A stretch of DNA of 63,339 nucleotides from Acidobacteriota bacterium (GTDB lineage: Bacteria; Acidobacteriota; Terriglobia; Acidiferrales; UBA7541), in NCBI GenBank assembly GCA_003224085.1, contig QHYK01000062.1:1-63339 (forward strand), given 5' to 3'. Position numbers and translations under genes: made by a program. Below, one piece after another: positions 8,103 to 17,263 of this stretch; within the stretch, counting starts at the first letter, position 1, and each line of letters starts with the position of its first letter. A model generated the notes under the pieces. It saw only the letters and a program-made list of their open reading frames with translations. It made no database searches and was not told the DNA's origin.

Positions 8103-10225
8103 GCGGCCTCGTTCAATTTACAAAGTCTAAAGACATCGGCGTCATCACCATTAACAATCCCCCCGTGAACGCCTTGAGTCCCGGAGTTCCCGAAGGCATT
8201 TCCGAGGCCATCGATCAATTGCTAAAGGACGACGAGCTCAAAGTCGCCGTTCTGATCGGAAGCGGCAATACCTTCATCGCCGGCGCGGACATCAAGGAAC
8301 TCGAGAAAATGGCTTCGGGAAAAGCGCGCGAAGCTGGGTTGCTCCCCTTGCTTTTGAAAATCGAGGATTGCCGCAAGCCTGTCGTCGCCGCAATTCATGG
8401 AACCGCGCTCGGTGGCGGCATGGAAGTTGCCATGGCCTGCCACTACCGCGTTGCCCTTCACAGCTCCAACGTCGGCCAACCCGAAGTCCAGCTAGGAATC
8501 ATTCCCGGAGCAGCCGGAACGCAGCGGCTTCCGCGGCTCGCGGGCGTTGCTAAAGCGGTCGAGATGTGCGCGGAAGGCAATCCAATCACGGCCGAGGAAG
8601 CATATCAACTTGGAATCGTCGACAAGCTCATCGATGGCGACCTGCTAACAGGCGCAATGGCCTTTGCCCGCGAGATCGCCGGAAAACCTGCTCTAAAAAC
8701 GCGGGAACGCAGCAACAAGCTCGGCACGCGGGAGCAGAATGCGCCCATCTTTGCCGCAGCGCGAGAAAATGTGCGCAAAAAACAGCGCGGCAGGATCGCG
8801 CCGCTGGCCGCAATCGACGCCGTAGAAGCCGCGACGAAGGTACCGTTTGAAGAAGGCTGTCAGATCGAGCAGAAACTGTTCATCGAGTGTCTTCCTTCGC
8901 CGCAGGCCAAGGCGCTCATGCACGTTTTCTTTGGTGAGCGCGAAGTCGCCAAGATTCCTGACATTCCGAAAGCCACGCCCATTATTCCGGTCAAGACGGC
9001 CGGCGTGGTGGGCGCGGGTACGATGGGCGGCGGGATTTCCATGGTGCTCGCCAACGCAGGCATTCCTGTGCTGGTCAACGAGGCGGACCAGGCCGCTCTC
9101 GACCGCGGCATGGGTAACATCCAAAAGAATTACGCCAATTCTGTGAAGCGCGGCCGCTTCACCCAGCAGCTTGTGGACGAGCGCCTCAAGCGGATTCAAC
9201 CGACCCTGAGCTTGGAGGGATTCGCCAACGTGGACTTGGTCATCGAAGCGGTTTTCGAGGGCCTGGCCCTCAAAAAGGAAGTCTTCGCGCAGCTCGACAA
9301 AATCTGCAAGCCCGGAGCCATTCTGGCAAGCAACACCTCCACGTTAAGTATCGACGAGATCGCTTCGGCTACCCATCGGCCGGAGTCTGTCATCGGGACG
9401 CATTTCTTCAGTCCCGCAAACGTGATGCGCCTGCTCGAAATCGTCCGCGGCAAAGCAACCAGCAAAGAAGTCATCGCCACCTGCATGGAGTTTTCGAAGA
9501 AACTTGGCAAGGTTGGCGTGCTGGTGGGCAATTGCCGGGGCTTTGTCGGCAACCGCATGTTCCATCCCTACGTACGCGAATCGGTATTTCTGCTGGAAGA
9601 AGGAGCCACCGTCCAGGAAGTCGACAGTGCGCTTTACGATTTCGGGATGGCCATGGGGCCGCTAGCCGTGGGCGATCTCGCAGGACTCGACGTCGGCTGG
9701 CGCATTCGCAAGGAATATCGCCATCTCGAAAAACTCGGCATCCGCCAGCCCTTCGCGGGCGACCGCCTTTGCGAAATGGGCCGCTTGGGACAAAAGACCG
9801 GAGCCGGCTGGTATAAATATGACGAAAACCGGCGCGCGATCCCTGATCCTGAACTAACAGCTCTGGTAAGAAAATGGGCGGCCGAAGCAGGCATACTGCA
9901 GCGGCGGATTTCACGCGAAGAAATTGTCGATCGCTGCCTCTACGCGTTAGTGAACGAAGGGGCGCGCATATTAGAAGAAGGCTACGCGCTGCGTGCGGTG
10001 GATATGGACATCATCTATATCAACGGCTATGGCTTCCCTGCTCATCGGGGCGGTCCGATGTGGTATGCGGATACCGTTGGCCTGAAGAACGTTTACAACC
10101 GGGTTCTTGCATTTCACAAACAGCACGGCGAGCTCTGGGAGCCCGCGCCCTTGCTAAAACGACTCGCCGAAGAAGGAAAGACTTTCGTGGATTACAGCCA
10201 AGAGCAGCGGGCGGCTGCCCGGTAG
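8099..10225 (+). CDS. Enoyl-CoA hydratase/3-hydroxyacyl-CoA dehydrogenase fusion (FadB/FadJ-like)
   Basis: A 708-residue bifunctional beta-oxidation enzyme. Residues 1-190 form a crotonase domain with the oxyanion segment GNTFIAGADIKEL and both catalytic glutamates, in GGGMEVA (about 109) and QPEVQLG (about 129). From about residue 300 comes the NAD-binding domain of 3-hydroxyacyl-CoA dehydrogenase (GVVGAGTMGGG), then the catalytic HFFSPAN histidine (about 435), NCRGFVGNR and two C-terminal helical domains. It hydrates 2-enoyl-CoA and oxidises the 3-hydroxy product. The start overlaps the ligase stop (ATGA). The size matches peroxisomal-type/FadJ proteins, and no partner thiolase gene is in the window. 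Confidence 0.93.
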   Translation: MSGLVQFTKSKDIGVITINNPPVNALSPGVPEGISEAIDQLLKDDELKVAVLIGSGNTFIAGADIKELEKMASGKAREAGLLPLLLKIEDCRKPVVAAIHGTALGGGMEVAMACHYRVALHSSNVGQPEVQLGIIPGAAGTQRLPRLAGVAKAVEMCAEGNPITAEEAYQLGIVDKLIDGDLLTGAMAFAREIAGKPALKTRERSNKLGTREQNAPIFAAARENVRKKQRGRIAPLAAIDAVEAATKVPFEEGCQIEQKLFIECLPSPQAKALMHVFFGEREVAKIPDIPKATPIIPVKTAGVVGAGTMGGGISMVLANAGIPVLVNEADQAALDRGMGNIQKNYANSVKRGRFTQQLVDERLKRIQPTLSLEGFANVDLVIEAVFEGLALKKEVFAQLDKICKPGAILASNTSTLSIDEIASATHRPESVIGTHFFSPANVMRLLEIVRGKATSKEVIATCMEFSKKLGKVGVLVGNCRGFVGNRMFHPYVRESVFLLEEGATVQEVDSALYDFGMAMGPLAVGDLAGLDVGWRIRKEYRHLEKLGIRQPFAGDRLCEMGRLGQKTGAGWYKYDENRRAIPDPELTALVRKWAAEAGILQRRISREEIVDRCLYALVNEGARILEEGYALRAVDMDIIYINGYGFPAHRGGPMWYADTVGLKNVYNRVLAFHKQHGELWEPAPLLKRLAEEGKTFVDYSQEQRAAAR

Positions 10226-10237
10226 CGACATGCAAAT

Positions 10238-11305
10238 GTGACTGACTTCCTCGACAAACCAGCTGCCATTCGTCCGGGCGAAGAACTCGACCTTGGCAAG
10301 CTCGAGGCTTTTCTGCGAAGCCATTTTCCTGGTGAAGCGGAAAACTTCGGCGTCATGCAATTTCCGAGTGGCCATTCGAATCTGACGTATTCTGTGACTC
10401 TTGGAAACCAGCAAATGGTCTTGCGCCGGCCTCCTTTTGGCAGCAAGGTCAAATCGGCTCACGATATGGGACGTGAGTTTCACGTCCTTTCCAAACTTCA
10501 CCGCGCCTATCCCCCCGCGCCCGAGACCCTCCTCTATTGCGACGATCCATCCATCCTGGGCGCTCCTTTTTACCTCATGGCTCCGATCGGCGGAATCATC
10601 CTTCGCCGGGATCCCCCGCCGGGTCTTCTATTTACTCCGGGGACTGCCCGCGAACTCTCGGAGTCTTTTGTCGACAATCTCGCACGTCTCCACAGCATCG
10701 ATTACACAGGAATCGGCCTCGCGGAACTTGGCAAGCCCGAGGGTTACCTGGAACGCCAGGTTCGTGGCTGGATCGAACGCTACCATGGCTCGAAAACGCA
10801 CGACCTACCCGAAGTCGAGCAAATCTCCTCTTGGATGCAGCAAAACTTGCCACGCTCGAATTACGCCACTCTGATTCACAACGACTACAAATTCGACAAT
10901 GTGATCCTCGATCCGGACGATATCGCGAGGATCATGGGCGTCTTGGATTGGGAAATGTGCACGCTCGGCGAACCGCTCAGCGACCTGGGAACGGCCTTGG
11001 CTTATTGGGTGGAAGCGGACGATTCCGATGATCTGCAAGAATTGCGCTGGGGCCCGACCAGCTATCCCGGCAGCATGACGCGCAACGAGCTGGTAGCGCG
11101 TTACGCACAAGCTTCGGGGCGCGATGTTTCGAATATGGTTTTCTATGTGGTTTTTGCGCGATTCAAGGTAGCCGTCATCGCGCAGCAGATTTATTACCGC
11201 TACCACGTCGGGCTAACTAAGGATGCGCGGTTTGCGGTCATGCCCGAAGGGGTGCGCACTCTCACGCGCCACGCGTTGCAAAGTGCGCAATCAGGGAAGC
11301 TCTAG
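10238..11305 (+). CDS. APH-like acyl-CoA kinase (ACAD10/11-N, LvaA-like)
   Basis: A phosphotransferase of the aminoglycoside/choline-kinase fold, 355 residues, starting at GTG 10238. The catalytic loop HNDYKFDN (about 214-221) and the metal-binding DWEMCTLGEP (about 236) are intact. In mammals this domain is fused to an acyl-CoA dehydrogenase in ACAD10/11, and in Pseudomonas LvaA phosphorylates 4-hydroxyacyl-CoA. Here it sits 12 bases after the hydratase gene and converges with an ACAD10/11-type dehydrogenase gene, so phosphorylation of a hydroxyacyl-CoA is far more likely than antibiotic resistance. The substrate is inferred only from context. Confidence 0.85.
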   Translation: MTDFLDKPAAIRPGEELDLGKLEAFLRSHFPGEAENFGVMQFPSGHSNLTYSVTLGNQQMVLRRPPFGSKVKSAHDMGREFHVLSKLHRAYPPAPETLLYCDDPSILGAPFYLMAPIGGIILRRDPPPGLLFTPGTARELSESFVDNLARLHSIDYTGIGLAELGKPEGYLERQVRGWIERYHGSKTHDLPEVEQISSWMQQNLPRSNYATLIHNDYKFDNVILDPDDIARIMGVLDWEMCTLGEPLSDLGTALAYWVEADDSDDLQELRWGPTSYPGSMTRNELVARYAQASGRDVSNMVFYVVFARFKVAVIAQQIYYRYHVGLTKDARFAVMPEGVRTLTRHALQSAQSGKL

Positions 11306-11367
11306 CCGCTGCTGCCCGGTTCTATGCCAGGTGCGCAGCATTCCTCAAAGTTCGTTGCGCCAGGGGT

Positions 11368-11832
11368 TCATTTGCGGTACCGCACAATCCACTCCGCCAC
11401 ACAGCCGGGCTTTTCCTTTCCTTCGCATTCCACGGAGCAAGAAAATACAGCTTCCCCGGCTTCGCCGCGTTCTAGCACGTTCACCAGCGTAAAGTGGCCT
11501 CGAATTCTCGCCCCCTCGCGGACAGGAGAAGGAAAACGCACGCGATTTAATCCGTAATTGATTGTCAGCAGCCTGCCGCTGCCAATGCGAACTACCTCCT
11601 TCATGAAATGACTGATGAGCGAAAGTGTAAGGAACCCATGAGCGACGGTCGCCCCGTAGGGCGACTCCCTCCTGGCGCGTTCGCGATCCACATGAATCCA
11701 CTGCCGATCCTCCGTAGCTTCAGCAAACTGGCTGATCCGCTCCTGGGTGACGGTCAACCATTCGCTCGTGCCGATCTCTTTCCCGATGTACTCCTTCAGT
11801 TCATCGAGTGTCTCGAGGGCAAGCACGTGCAT
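11368..11832 (-). CDS. MaoC family dehydratase
   Basis: A single hot-dog domain of 154 residues. The (R)-specific enoyl-CoA hydratase signature is visible: D42-x4-H47 in AEATEDRQWIHVD followed by the substrate loop GATVAHGFLTLSL. Enzymes of this type hydrate trans-2-enoyl-CoA. It lies 48 bases downstream of the ACAD10/11-type dehydrogenase on the minus strand and probably shares its transcript, converging on the plus-strand cluster. It would complement the crotonase-type hydratase with opposite stereospecificity. Confidence 0.9.
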   Translation of the reverse strand: MHVLALETLDELKEYIGKEIGTSEWLTVTQERISQFAEATEDRQWIHVDRERARRESPYGATVAHGFLTLSLISHFMKEVVRIGSGRLLTINYGLNRVRFPSPVREGARIRGHFTLVNVLERGEAGEAVFSCSVECEGKEKPGCVAEWIVRYRK

Positions 11833-11880
11833 CCGCGCCTCCTTGGAAGAGAGAAATGCATTTGCAGTGGAAATGGATGG

Positions 11881-13110
11881 TCAGGAATGCGTGGTGGATT
11901 GCTTCCTGGGCTTGCTCCATTTGCCAAGCTCCCATTTCGCGATCGATTCGGTGTGTACTTCATCGGGCCCGTCCGCCAGTCGCAGCGTTCGCACGTGGGC
12001 CCACGCACTGGCAAGAAACGTATCCTGTGAAACGCCCGCCCCGCCGTGCGCCTGGATCGCCCGGTCCAGCACACGGAGCGTGACGTTTGGCGCTACCACC
12101 TTGATCATGGCGATTTCCGTACGCGCCGCTTTGTTTCCCACCGTATCCATCCGGTATGCTGCTTTAAGCGTGAGCAGTCGCGCCTGGTCGATCTCCATCC
12201 GCGACTTCGCAATGTCTCGGCGAATCGTTCCTTGTTCGGCCAGCGTCCTCCCGAACGCCACGCGCGACTGCACGCGTTTGCACATCAATTCGAGCGCTCG
12301 CTCCGCCACTCCGATGCAGCGCATACAGTGATGGATCCGCCCCGGGCCCAGCCGTCCCTGCGCGATTTCAAATCCTCGTCCCTCACCCAACAATAAATTT
12401 GACGCGGGCACACGAACATTTTCAAAGGCAATCTCGGCATGTCCATGAGGGGCATGGTCGTATCCGAACACCGTCAGCATGCGAACTATCTTCACTCCGG
12501 GAGAGTCCATCGGCACCAGAATCATCGATTGTTGCGCGTGCGCCGGAGCGCCCGGGTCCGTCTTCCCCATGAAGATTGCGATCTTGCAGCGCGCGTCCCC
12601 GGCACCGGAAGCCCACCACTTCCGGCCGTTGATGATATACTCCTTTCCCTCTCGCACTATTCTCGCGCTGATATTCGTTGCGTCCGAGGAAGCGACGCTC
12701 GGCTCGGTCATCGCAAAGCAGGAATGAATTTCTCCTGCCAGCATCGGCTTCAACCACTGATCCTTTTGTTCCGGCGTGCCGTACCTGGCCAGCACTTCCA
12801 TGTTTCCCGTATCGGGAGCGCAGCAATTGAAAACTTCCGGAGCCATCGGGCTGCGGCCCATGATTTCGCACAACGGCGCGTAGTCGAGGTTTGTCAGCCC
12901 CGCGCCATTTTCATTGTCTGGCAAGAACAGGTTCCATAGTCCGGCGGCGCGAGCTTTGGGTTTCAAGTCTTCGACAATTTTCGCAGGTTGCCAGCCGCTG
13001 CGCTCGACCTCCTCGTAATAACGCTGTTCGTTCGGGTAGATGTATTCGTCCATGAACGCCAGCAGCCGGCGTTGCAATTCTTTCGTTTTTTCGCTGAACT
13101 CAAAGTTCAT
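11881..13110 (-). CDS. Acyl-CoA dehydrogenase, ACAD10/11 (LvaC) type
   Basis: A 409-residue flavin acyl-CoA dehydrogenase. It shows the three-part family layout: N-terminal helices, a middle beta domain ([27 protein letters not shown]) and a C-terminal helical domain ([18 protein letters not shown]). The run [19 protein letters not shown] together with [17 protein letters not shown] is characteristic of the ACAD10/11 branch. In the lva pathway a homologue turns 4-phosphoacyl-CoA into the 3-hydroxyacyl-CoA. The neighbouring kinase on the opposite strand completes that pair. A TATAAT box lies about 100 bases upstream. Confidence 0.92.
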   Translation of the reverse strand: MNFEFSEKTKELQRRLLAFMDEYIYPNEQRYYEEVERSGWQPAKIVEDLKPKARAAGLWNLFLPDNENGAGLTNLDYAPLCEIMGRSPMAPEVFNCCAPDTGNMEVLARYGTPEQKDQWLKPMLAGEIHSCFAMTEPSVASSDATNISARIVREGKEYIINGRKWWASGAGDARCKIAIFMGKTDPGAPAHAQQSMILVPMDSPGVKIVRMLTVFGYDHAPHGHAEIAFENVRVPASNLLLGEGRGFEIAQGRLGPGRIHHCMRCIGVAERALELMCKRVQSRVAFGRTLAEQGTIRRDIAKSRMEIDQARLLTLKAAYRMDTVGNKAARTEIAMIKVVAPNVTLRVLDRAIQAHGGAGVSQDTFLASAWAHVRTLRLADGPDEVHTESIAKWELGKWSKPRKQSTTHS

Positions 13111-13208
13111 TTGTTATTGTCCAGCTCACAGAAGCGCCCGCTTCATTCGACCGTTTTTTTGTGTTTACCCGTGCGGGCGGCCCTTCTTCAACTGCTCGTT
13201 TTGGCGTG

Positions 13209-13214
13209 ATTATA
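13209..13214 (-). promoter_or_regulatory. Candidate -10 box of the dehydrogenase-MaoC transcript
   Basis: On the minus strand, TATAAT matches the sigma-70 -10 consensus perfectly about 100 bases before the acyl-CoA dehydrogenase start. No convincing -35 hexamer is at 17-bp spacing. The remaining gap up to 13365 shows no gene and no clear terminator. Confidence 0.4.
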
Positions 13215-13365
13215 TAGAATGCACCGCAACGCGCGAGGGTATTTCCGAAAAAGCTTGAATATCATCCCTGAGCAAGTCGGGAGGAACCTGGAAGGCGGCC
13301 CAAGGAAGCATGGTGACTCACTTCCGCGCGCACGCATGGCCAGGAATGCCGGAATCGCGAGAGGA

Positions 13366-14799
13366 TCAACCTCCAGATCCGGAAGGCATTCGTGGCCGGA
13401 TCTGGTTTGATGCTGGGTTTCCTAGCAACTGGGCAACGGCTTGTTTTGCTTCTCGCGCTTCCTTCGCTTCCCTGCTGCCCGTAGTGGTAAGGTCCTGCGC
13501 GCCGAATCCGACGCCAATTTTCTTGAGGAATGCCGTGGGAGGCTCGCCGCCGGCGAAGATCCACACAAAATCGTTGGGAATTTCGTGCAGCTTGCCGTTC
13601 ACATCGAGGACCACGGAATCCTTCCTGAATTCCACGGGGTTGGAGTTGAAGACCACTTTGACTTTGCCCTTGCGGATGGCTTCCTCGATGCGCTGAGCGT
13701 TGCGCTCCTTGATGCGGCTGAAGGCTTCCTTGCGGTAAGACAGAACAACCTGATTACCCACCTGATGACCGAGACCCATGGCGGCCTCGATGGCGCTGTC
13801 GCCGCCGCCCACCACTAAAATTTTCTTGTTCACATAATGGTCGGCCTCGATCAGGCGGTACATCACTTTGGCCAGATCTTCTCCTTTAATGCCGAGTTTC
13901 CGTGGGCTGCCGCTCTTCCCAATGGCCAGCACCACGTTGCGTGCGCGATACTGGCCTTTGAGCGTGCTGACAGTGAAAATCCCGTCTTGACCTTTCTTGA
14001 CATCCTCGACTTTCTCACCCTGCCGAACCTTGAAATCGGCGCGCTCGCAGACTTTCTTCCAGAAGGCGATCAAGTCTTCTTTGGATAGTTCGGTTTTCTT
14101 GAATTTTCCGTGCATGGGAAACTCGACTGGGCTGGTCATCACCAGCTTCTGGCGGGGGTATTTGGCGACCGTGCCGCCGATTTCGCCTTCATCGAGGGTG
14201 ACGTAATTGAGTTTATTCTCGATTGCACGCAGAGAGGCGCTGATGCCCGCCGGACCAGCGCCAACGATCACCACGTCATAGACGCCGGGAACAGGGCGCG
14301 CGCCTCCCAGGGAAGCTCTTCTCCGGACAATCGTGTCGATGCAATCTCGCCCTTGATTGACAGCGTTTTTTATCAGAGCCAGGCCGCCGAGTTCGCCGAC
14401 GATGAACATATTCTTGATGGAAGTCTCGTATTCAGGCGTTAGATACGGAATGTCGGCGCCCATGCTGGGGCTGGCCAGCACCATAGTAATTGCGCCAACG
14501 GGACAAACTTCGGCACAGAGGCTGTGCCCGATGCATTTGTATCCGTTAACGATCACCGCCTTGCCGCCGAGCATGGCCAGGACATCGCCTTCCGGACAAA
14601 CCATGGTGCACGCCGCGCAACCGATGCAGTAATTGGCGTCAATGTGCGGGTGCTGGGACTTAGGCCCCTCCGAAAACAGCTTTCCCTTTTCCGCCGCTTC
14701 GCGCGCGCGGGCCTCCATTTTCTTCTGCTTCCTGAGATAGTTCAGCATGAAGAGCAGAATGATGGCGACAGCAATGGCGAAGGCGATGGTGTTATCCAT
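13366..14799 (-). CDS. Ferredoxin-domain FAD/NAD(P) oxidoreductase, membrane anchored
   Basis: A 477-residue electron-transfer flavoprotein. The start at 14799 is chosen for its upstream AAGAGGA and because it begins with a membrane anchor (residues about 3-18, AFAIAVAIILLFML). A ferredoxin-like domain follows: CIGCAACTMVCP is a full CxxCxxCxxxCP cluster, while the second reads CIGHSLCAEVCP with His in the second position. Then come a thioredoxin-reductase-like FAD domain (VIVGAGPAGISA) and an NAD(P) motif (ILVVGGGDSAIEA). It could pass electrons between NAD(P)H or ferredoxin and membrane carriers. It is the last gene of the conduit operon, 10 bases after the lipoprotein-like gene. Confidence 0.85.
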   Translation of the reverse strand: MDNTIAFAIAVAIILLFMLNYLRKQKKMEARAREAAEKGKLFSEGPKSQHPHIDANYCIGCAACTMVCPEGDVLAMLGGKAVIVNGYKCIGHSLCAEVCPVGAITMVLASPSMGADIPYLTPEYETSIKNMFIVGELGGLALIKNAVNQGRDCIDTIVRRRASLGGARPVPGVYDVVIVGAGPAGISASLRAIENKLNYVTLDEGEIGGTVAKYPRQKLVMTSPVEFPMHGKFKKTELSKEDLIAFWKKVCERADFKVRQGEKVEDVKKGQDGIFTVSTLKGQYRARNVVLAIGKSGSPRKLGIKGEDLAKVMYRLIEADHYVNKKILVVGGGDSAIEAAMGLGHQVGNQVVLSYRKEAFSRIKERNAQRIEEAIRKGKVKVVFNSNPVEFRKDSVVLDVNGKLHEIPNDFVWIFAGGEPPTAFLKKIGVGFGAQDLTTTGSREAKEAREAKQAVAQLLGNPASNQIRPRMPSGSGG

Positions 14800-14809
14800 A
14801 GTCCTCTTG

Positions 14810-15322
14810 TTAGCGAAGCCGCTGATCCGACGAAGGGTCTTGCTTATCCTGCGGTGGATTCTGTGGCTGCGAAGAAACCTGCGGATGACCCGACGGGAGC
14901 GCACCCGGCGCCGGCGTCCCGGTCTTTAAGAGCTCGTTGAAATTGGGCATGCCGGTATGCACGTCCTGATTTTTATGCGGATTCTGAGCTGGGTCGGGGT
15001 GCTGAATCATGCCCCCAAGAGGCTGCGTTTTCAGCACCACCCAAGCGTCTCCTTGTTTTTCGAGGTTGTAAGCTACTTGCATGCCTGTGCCGGGGGTGCC
15101 GCCGTTTTTGGGGCGAAACTCCACTTCCGCATGAGCCTGGCTGCCCTTGATAGACAGGCTGCGAATATCCATGTCCATGGCGCTCATGTTCAGAGTGCCG
15201 ACGGCATTCAGGTGCTGCAAGATGCCAGAGCGGATGGCCGCGCTGTCACTTGCCTGCTTCTTGCACGCGCCGGGGCCGAGGAGCCCAGCGGCGAGTCCCA
15301 GGGCTAAAACTAAGCGTTTCAT
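14810..15322 (-). CDS. Small exported lipoprotein-like protein
   Basis: A 170-residue protein of unknown function. Starting at ATG 15322 it has a hydrophobic signal (LVLALGLAAGLLG) ending at a cysteine in GPGAC, a weak lipobox. A compact alpha/beta-like middle part follows (VEFRPKNGGTPGTGMQVAYNLEKQGDAWVV), then a Pro/Gln-rich tail. It may be a periplasm-facing lipoprotein. It sits between the cytochrome b gene and the flavoprotein gene on the same strand, so a role in the electron module is inferred from position only. Confidence 0.7.
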   Translation of the reverse strand: MKRLVLALGLAAGLLGPGACKKQASDSAAIRSGILQHLNAVGTLNMSAMDMDIRSLSIKGSQAHAEVEFRPKNGGTPGTGMQVAYNLEKQGDAWVVLKTQPLGGMIQHPDPAQNPHKNQDVHTGMPNFNELLKTGTPAPGALPSGHPQVSSQPQNPPQDKQDPSSDQRLR

Positions 15323-15440
15323 TGGTAGTGTCCTTTTTCTCTCCCCGCAGCGGGCCAAGCGCGGAACCATTCCGCCAGCGGCTTCGAGGTTCTCCGGACT
15401 AATTTCCTGTTTCCTGTGCCAACCGTCCCTGTCTCTCTCC

Positions 15441-16385
15441 TTAGATTCTATACCCCATGTAGAGGGCCAGGGCTATGTGGACGATGGCGAGTATAGCGAA
15501 GGCATAACTAAACGGGCGATGGATGACGTGCCAAAGCTGGAAGATTCGCTGCGTGCGGCTGAGAAAAACAATGCTTTTGGAAAGCTTGGCCTCGGTTTTC
15601 GCGACTTTGATGGCCCGTTCCAGCCGATGATCCCGGGTGGGCAGGAAGCCAAAGAAGGAGAAAACCCAGGCAAAAAAACCTGCTTGTTGCAATCGAACCA
15701 AGGAGGTCCTGAAAGGGCGCCTGAAATCGATGAAGAACATGGAGATCAGAGAGGCGACCACGGGGGTTTTGGCAACCTCTGCCGCGGAAGGCAATTGGTA
15801 CAAGGTCTCCGCGGAAAACCCAAAATTCGCCCGTTGCTCGACGAGCTCTTTTTTTAGTGCGGCTTCCTTCTCTTGAATTTCCCTCATGGAGAGTTCCGCG
15901 GCATTGAGACTGCGGGGAATTTGCGAATACAAGTAACGGCCGACAAAACCGCTCAAAGTCACCATCAGCATGCTCCAGAAGGCCATGCCGGCGATGTTGC
16001 CGAATTTAAAAGAGGAGTGAAACGCGATGATGACGGGAGCGGTAGTGCCAAGCACGATATGGAAATCCAGCCAATGGCGGGAATTCCCTTGCCTGCCGAG
16101 CCAGCCCCACTTTTTGCGAAGCGGATAAAGGTAAATGAGAAAGAACATCAAGACGCCTAACATGCCGAGCCGTATGCCAAGGGTCCCGCTGGGGCGAAGG
16201 AGATCATGCTTGGGGGAGAAAGGGCGCTGTGCGTAGCCGAGCATGTAGTAGTCATAACCGTAGCCGCCAATGACCAGCACGACGGCTATGGCCAGCATCC
16301 AGGCGAGGAACAAACGTGTGCGATGGCCCCTCTCGGCATCGTTTCGAGTCAGAACCGCACTGCGTACACTTGCTGATGCGCTCAT
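15441..16385 (-). CDS. Transmembrane b-type cytochrome, predicted two haems
   Basis: A 314-residue integral membrane protein, read from the ATG at 16385, which overlaps the previous stop (ATGA). About four or five membrane helices are visible. Two helices carry paired histidines at 14-residue distance: H109/H123 (HIVLGTTAPVIIAFH) and H289/H303 (HRPFSYAFAILAIVH). That is the classical arrangement for two stacked b haems across a membrane. A charged, coiled stretch (about 165-190) lies between. It resembles quinol-linked or ferric-reductase-like cytochromes b and would move electrons between the quinone pool or flavoprotein and periplasmic cytochromes. No exact family is recognised. Confidence 0.75.
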   Translation of the reverse strand: MSASASVRSAVLTRNDAERGHRTRLFLAWMLAIAVVLVIGGYGYDYYMLGYAQRPFSPKHDLLRPSGTLGIRLGMLGVLMFFLIYLYPLRKKWGWLGRQGNSRHWLDFHIVLGTTAPVIIAFHSSFKFGNIAGMAFWSMLMVTLSGFVGRYLYSQIPRSLNAAELSMREIQEKEAALKKELVEQRANFGFSAETLYQLPSAAEVAKTPVVASLISMFFIDFRRPFRTSLVRLQQAGFFAWVFSFFGFLPTRDHRLERAIKVAKTEAKLSKSIVFLSRTQRIFQLWHVIHRPFSYAFAILAIVHIALALYMGYRI

Positions 16386-17263
16386 GGCTTTGCCTCCAAA
16401 TCCTCCACGCGAATCGTCGCGCGGAATCTCTTGTATCCAGTAAAACGGTGAACATTGCGCCAGTGTTGGCGCGGCGTTTCGACGTCGATGATGGCGGAAA
16501 TGGGCATCCAATAGGATTCGTCGGGATCGCGGAAACGAATCAGGGCGTAGTGAATCTCGCTGCGGAGTCCTTGGAGCCCCAAATCGCTCAAGCTGGAATC
16601 GATGGAAGCCGCCAACTTAGCGACTGCGCCACTTTGGGGTTCGATCCAAATTGTTCCCGAGAGAGGAAGAGGATAATCGTGGCCACGCAGTTGGAGTGCG
16701 GCAGGAGAAGCAGCGCCCGGAACAGCTTTGAAATTGACCTTGAAGTAGGTGACACCATCCATGCTCTCCTGGCCGCCTGGATCGAACGCAAAGCTCGACT
16801 CATAGCTCGGATGCATGATGAGCAGCATGCTGGTGAAACCATTGGTGATGAGCAGGGTGCGCGAAGAATCGCGGAATGCGGCCTTGCGGGTGTCACGGGA
16901 TTCCACTAACTTCATAGACCCGCTGTTGGGGTTTGATTGGAGCTGATAATCGAAGACGGAGTCCTCGCGATAGTTGACCTTGCCATTCTTTCCCACAACC
17001 GCTTGAGAAACATTTTCCGTACAAACCACATTGGTGGCCTGCTCGAAGAACTTATCCACCTCGAGGCGCGCCCGCTGGAAAGCGGCCATCTCCGGGGGAA
17101 CGGGATTGGCCGGGGCAGCGGCAGGAGCAGGAGTTTCCGCGGGAGACGTCTGGCCATATACTGCACGGCAACACAAAGCCAAGACCGCCAAGCCAACCAT
17201 GGAAAACCAGCTGCGCTTGTGCCGGATCAAGAAGGAGCGATTCCCTGCGCAGCGGAGGCTCAC
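16382..17263 (-). CDS. Exported protein of unknown function
   Basis: A 293-residue exported protein of no family I recognise. The GTG at 17263 overlaps the stop of the barrel gene (GTGA), and a GGAGGA lies 8 bases upstream, so coupled translation from this codon is likely; a TTG at 17230 is an alternative. A signal segment (MVGLAVLALCCRAVYGQ) and a Pro/Ala linker are followed by a beta-rich domain with repeated hydrophobic strands (VTYFKVNFKAVPG, GTIWIEPQSGAVAKL, SYWMPISAIIDVE), suggesting a LolA/RseB-like beta fold. It overlaps the cytochrome b gene (ATGA), so it is part of the conduit operon. Confidence 0.72.
   Translation of the reverse strand: MSLRCAGNRSFLIRHKRSWFSMVGLAVLALCCRAVYGQTSPAETPAPAAAPANPVPPEMAAFQRARLEVDKFFEQATNVVCTENVSQAVVGKNGKVNYREDSVFDYQLQSNPNSGSMKLVESRDTRKAAFRDSSRTLLITNGFTSMLLIMHPSYESSFAFDPGGQESMDGVTYFKVNFKAVPGAASPAALQLRGHDYPLPLSGTIWIEPQSGAVAKLAASIDSSLSDLGLQGLRSEIHYALIRFRDPDESYWMPISAIIDVETPRQHWRNVHRFTGYKRFRATIRVEDLEAKP

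Noticed and set aside
10238-11305. Aminoglycoside resistance gene
   Set aside because: Although the fold is APH-like, its cluster with acyl-CoA enzymes and an ACAD10/11-type dehydrogenase fits a metabolic acyl-CoA kinase.
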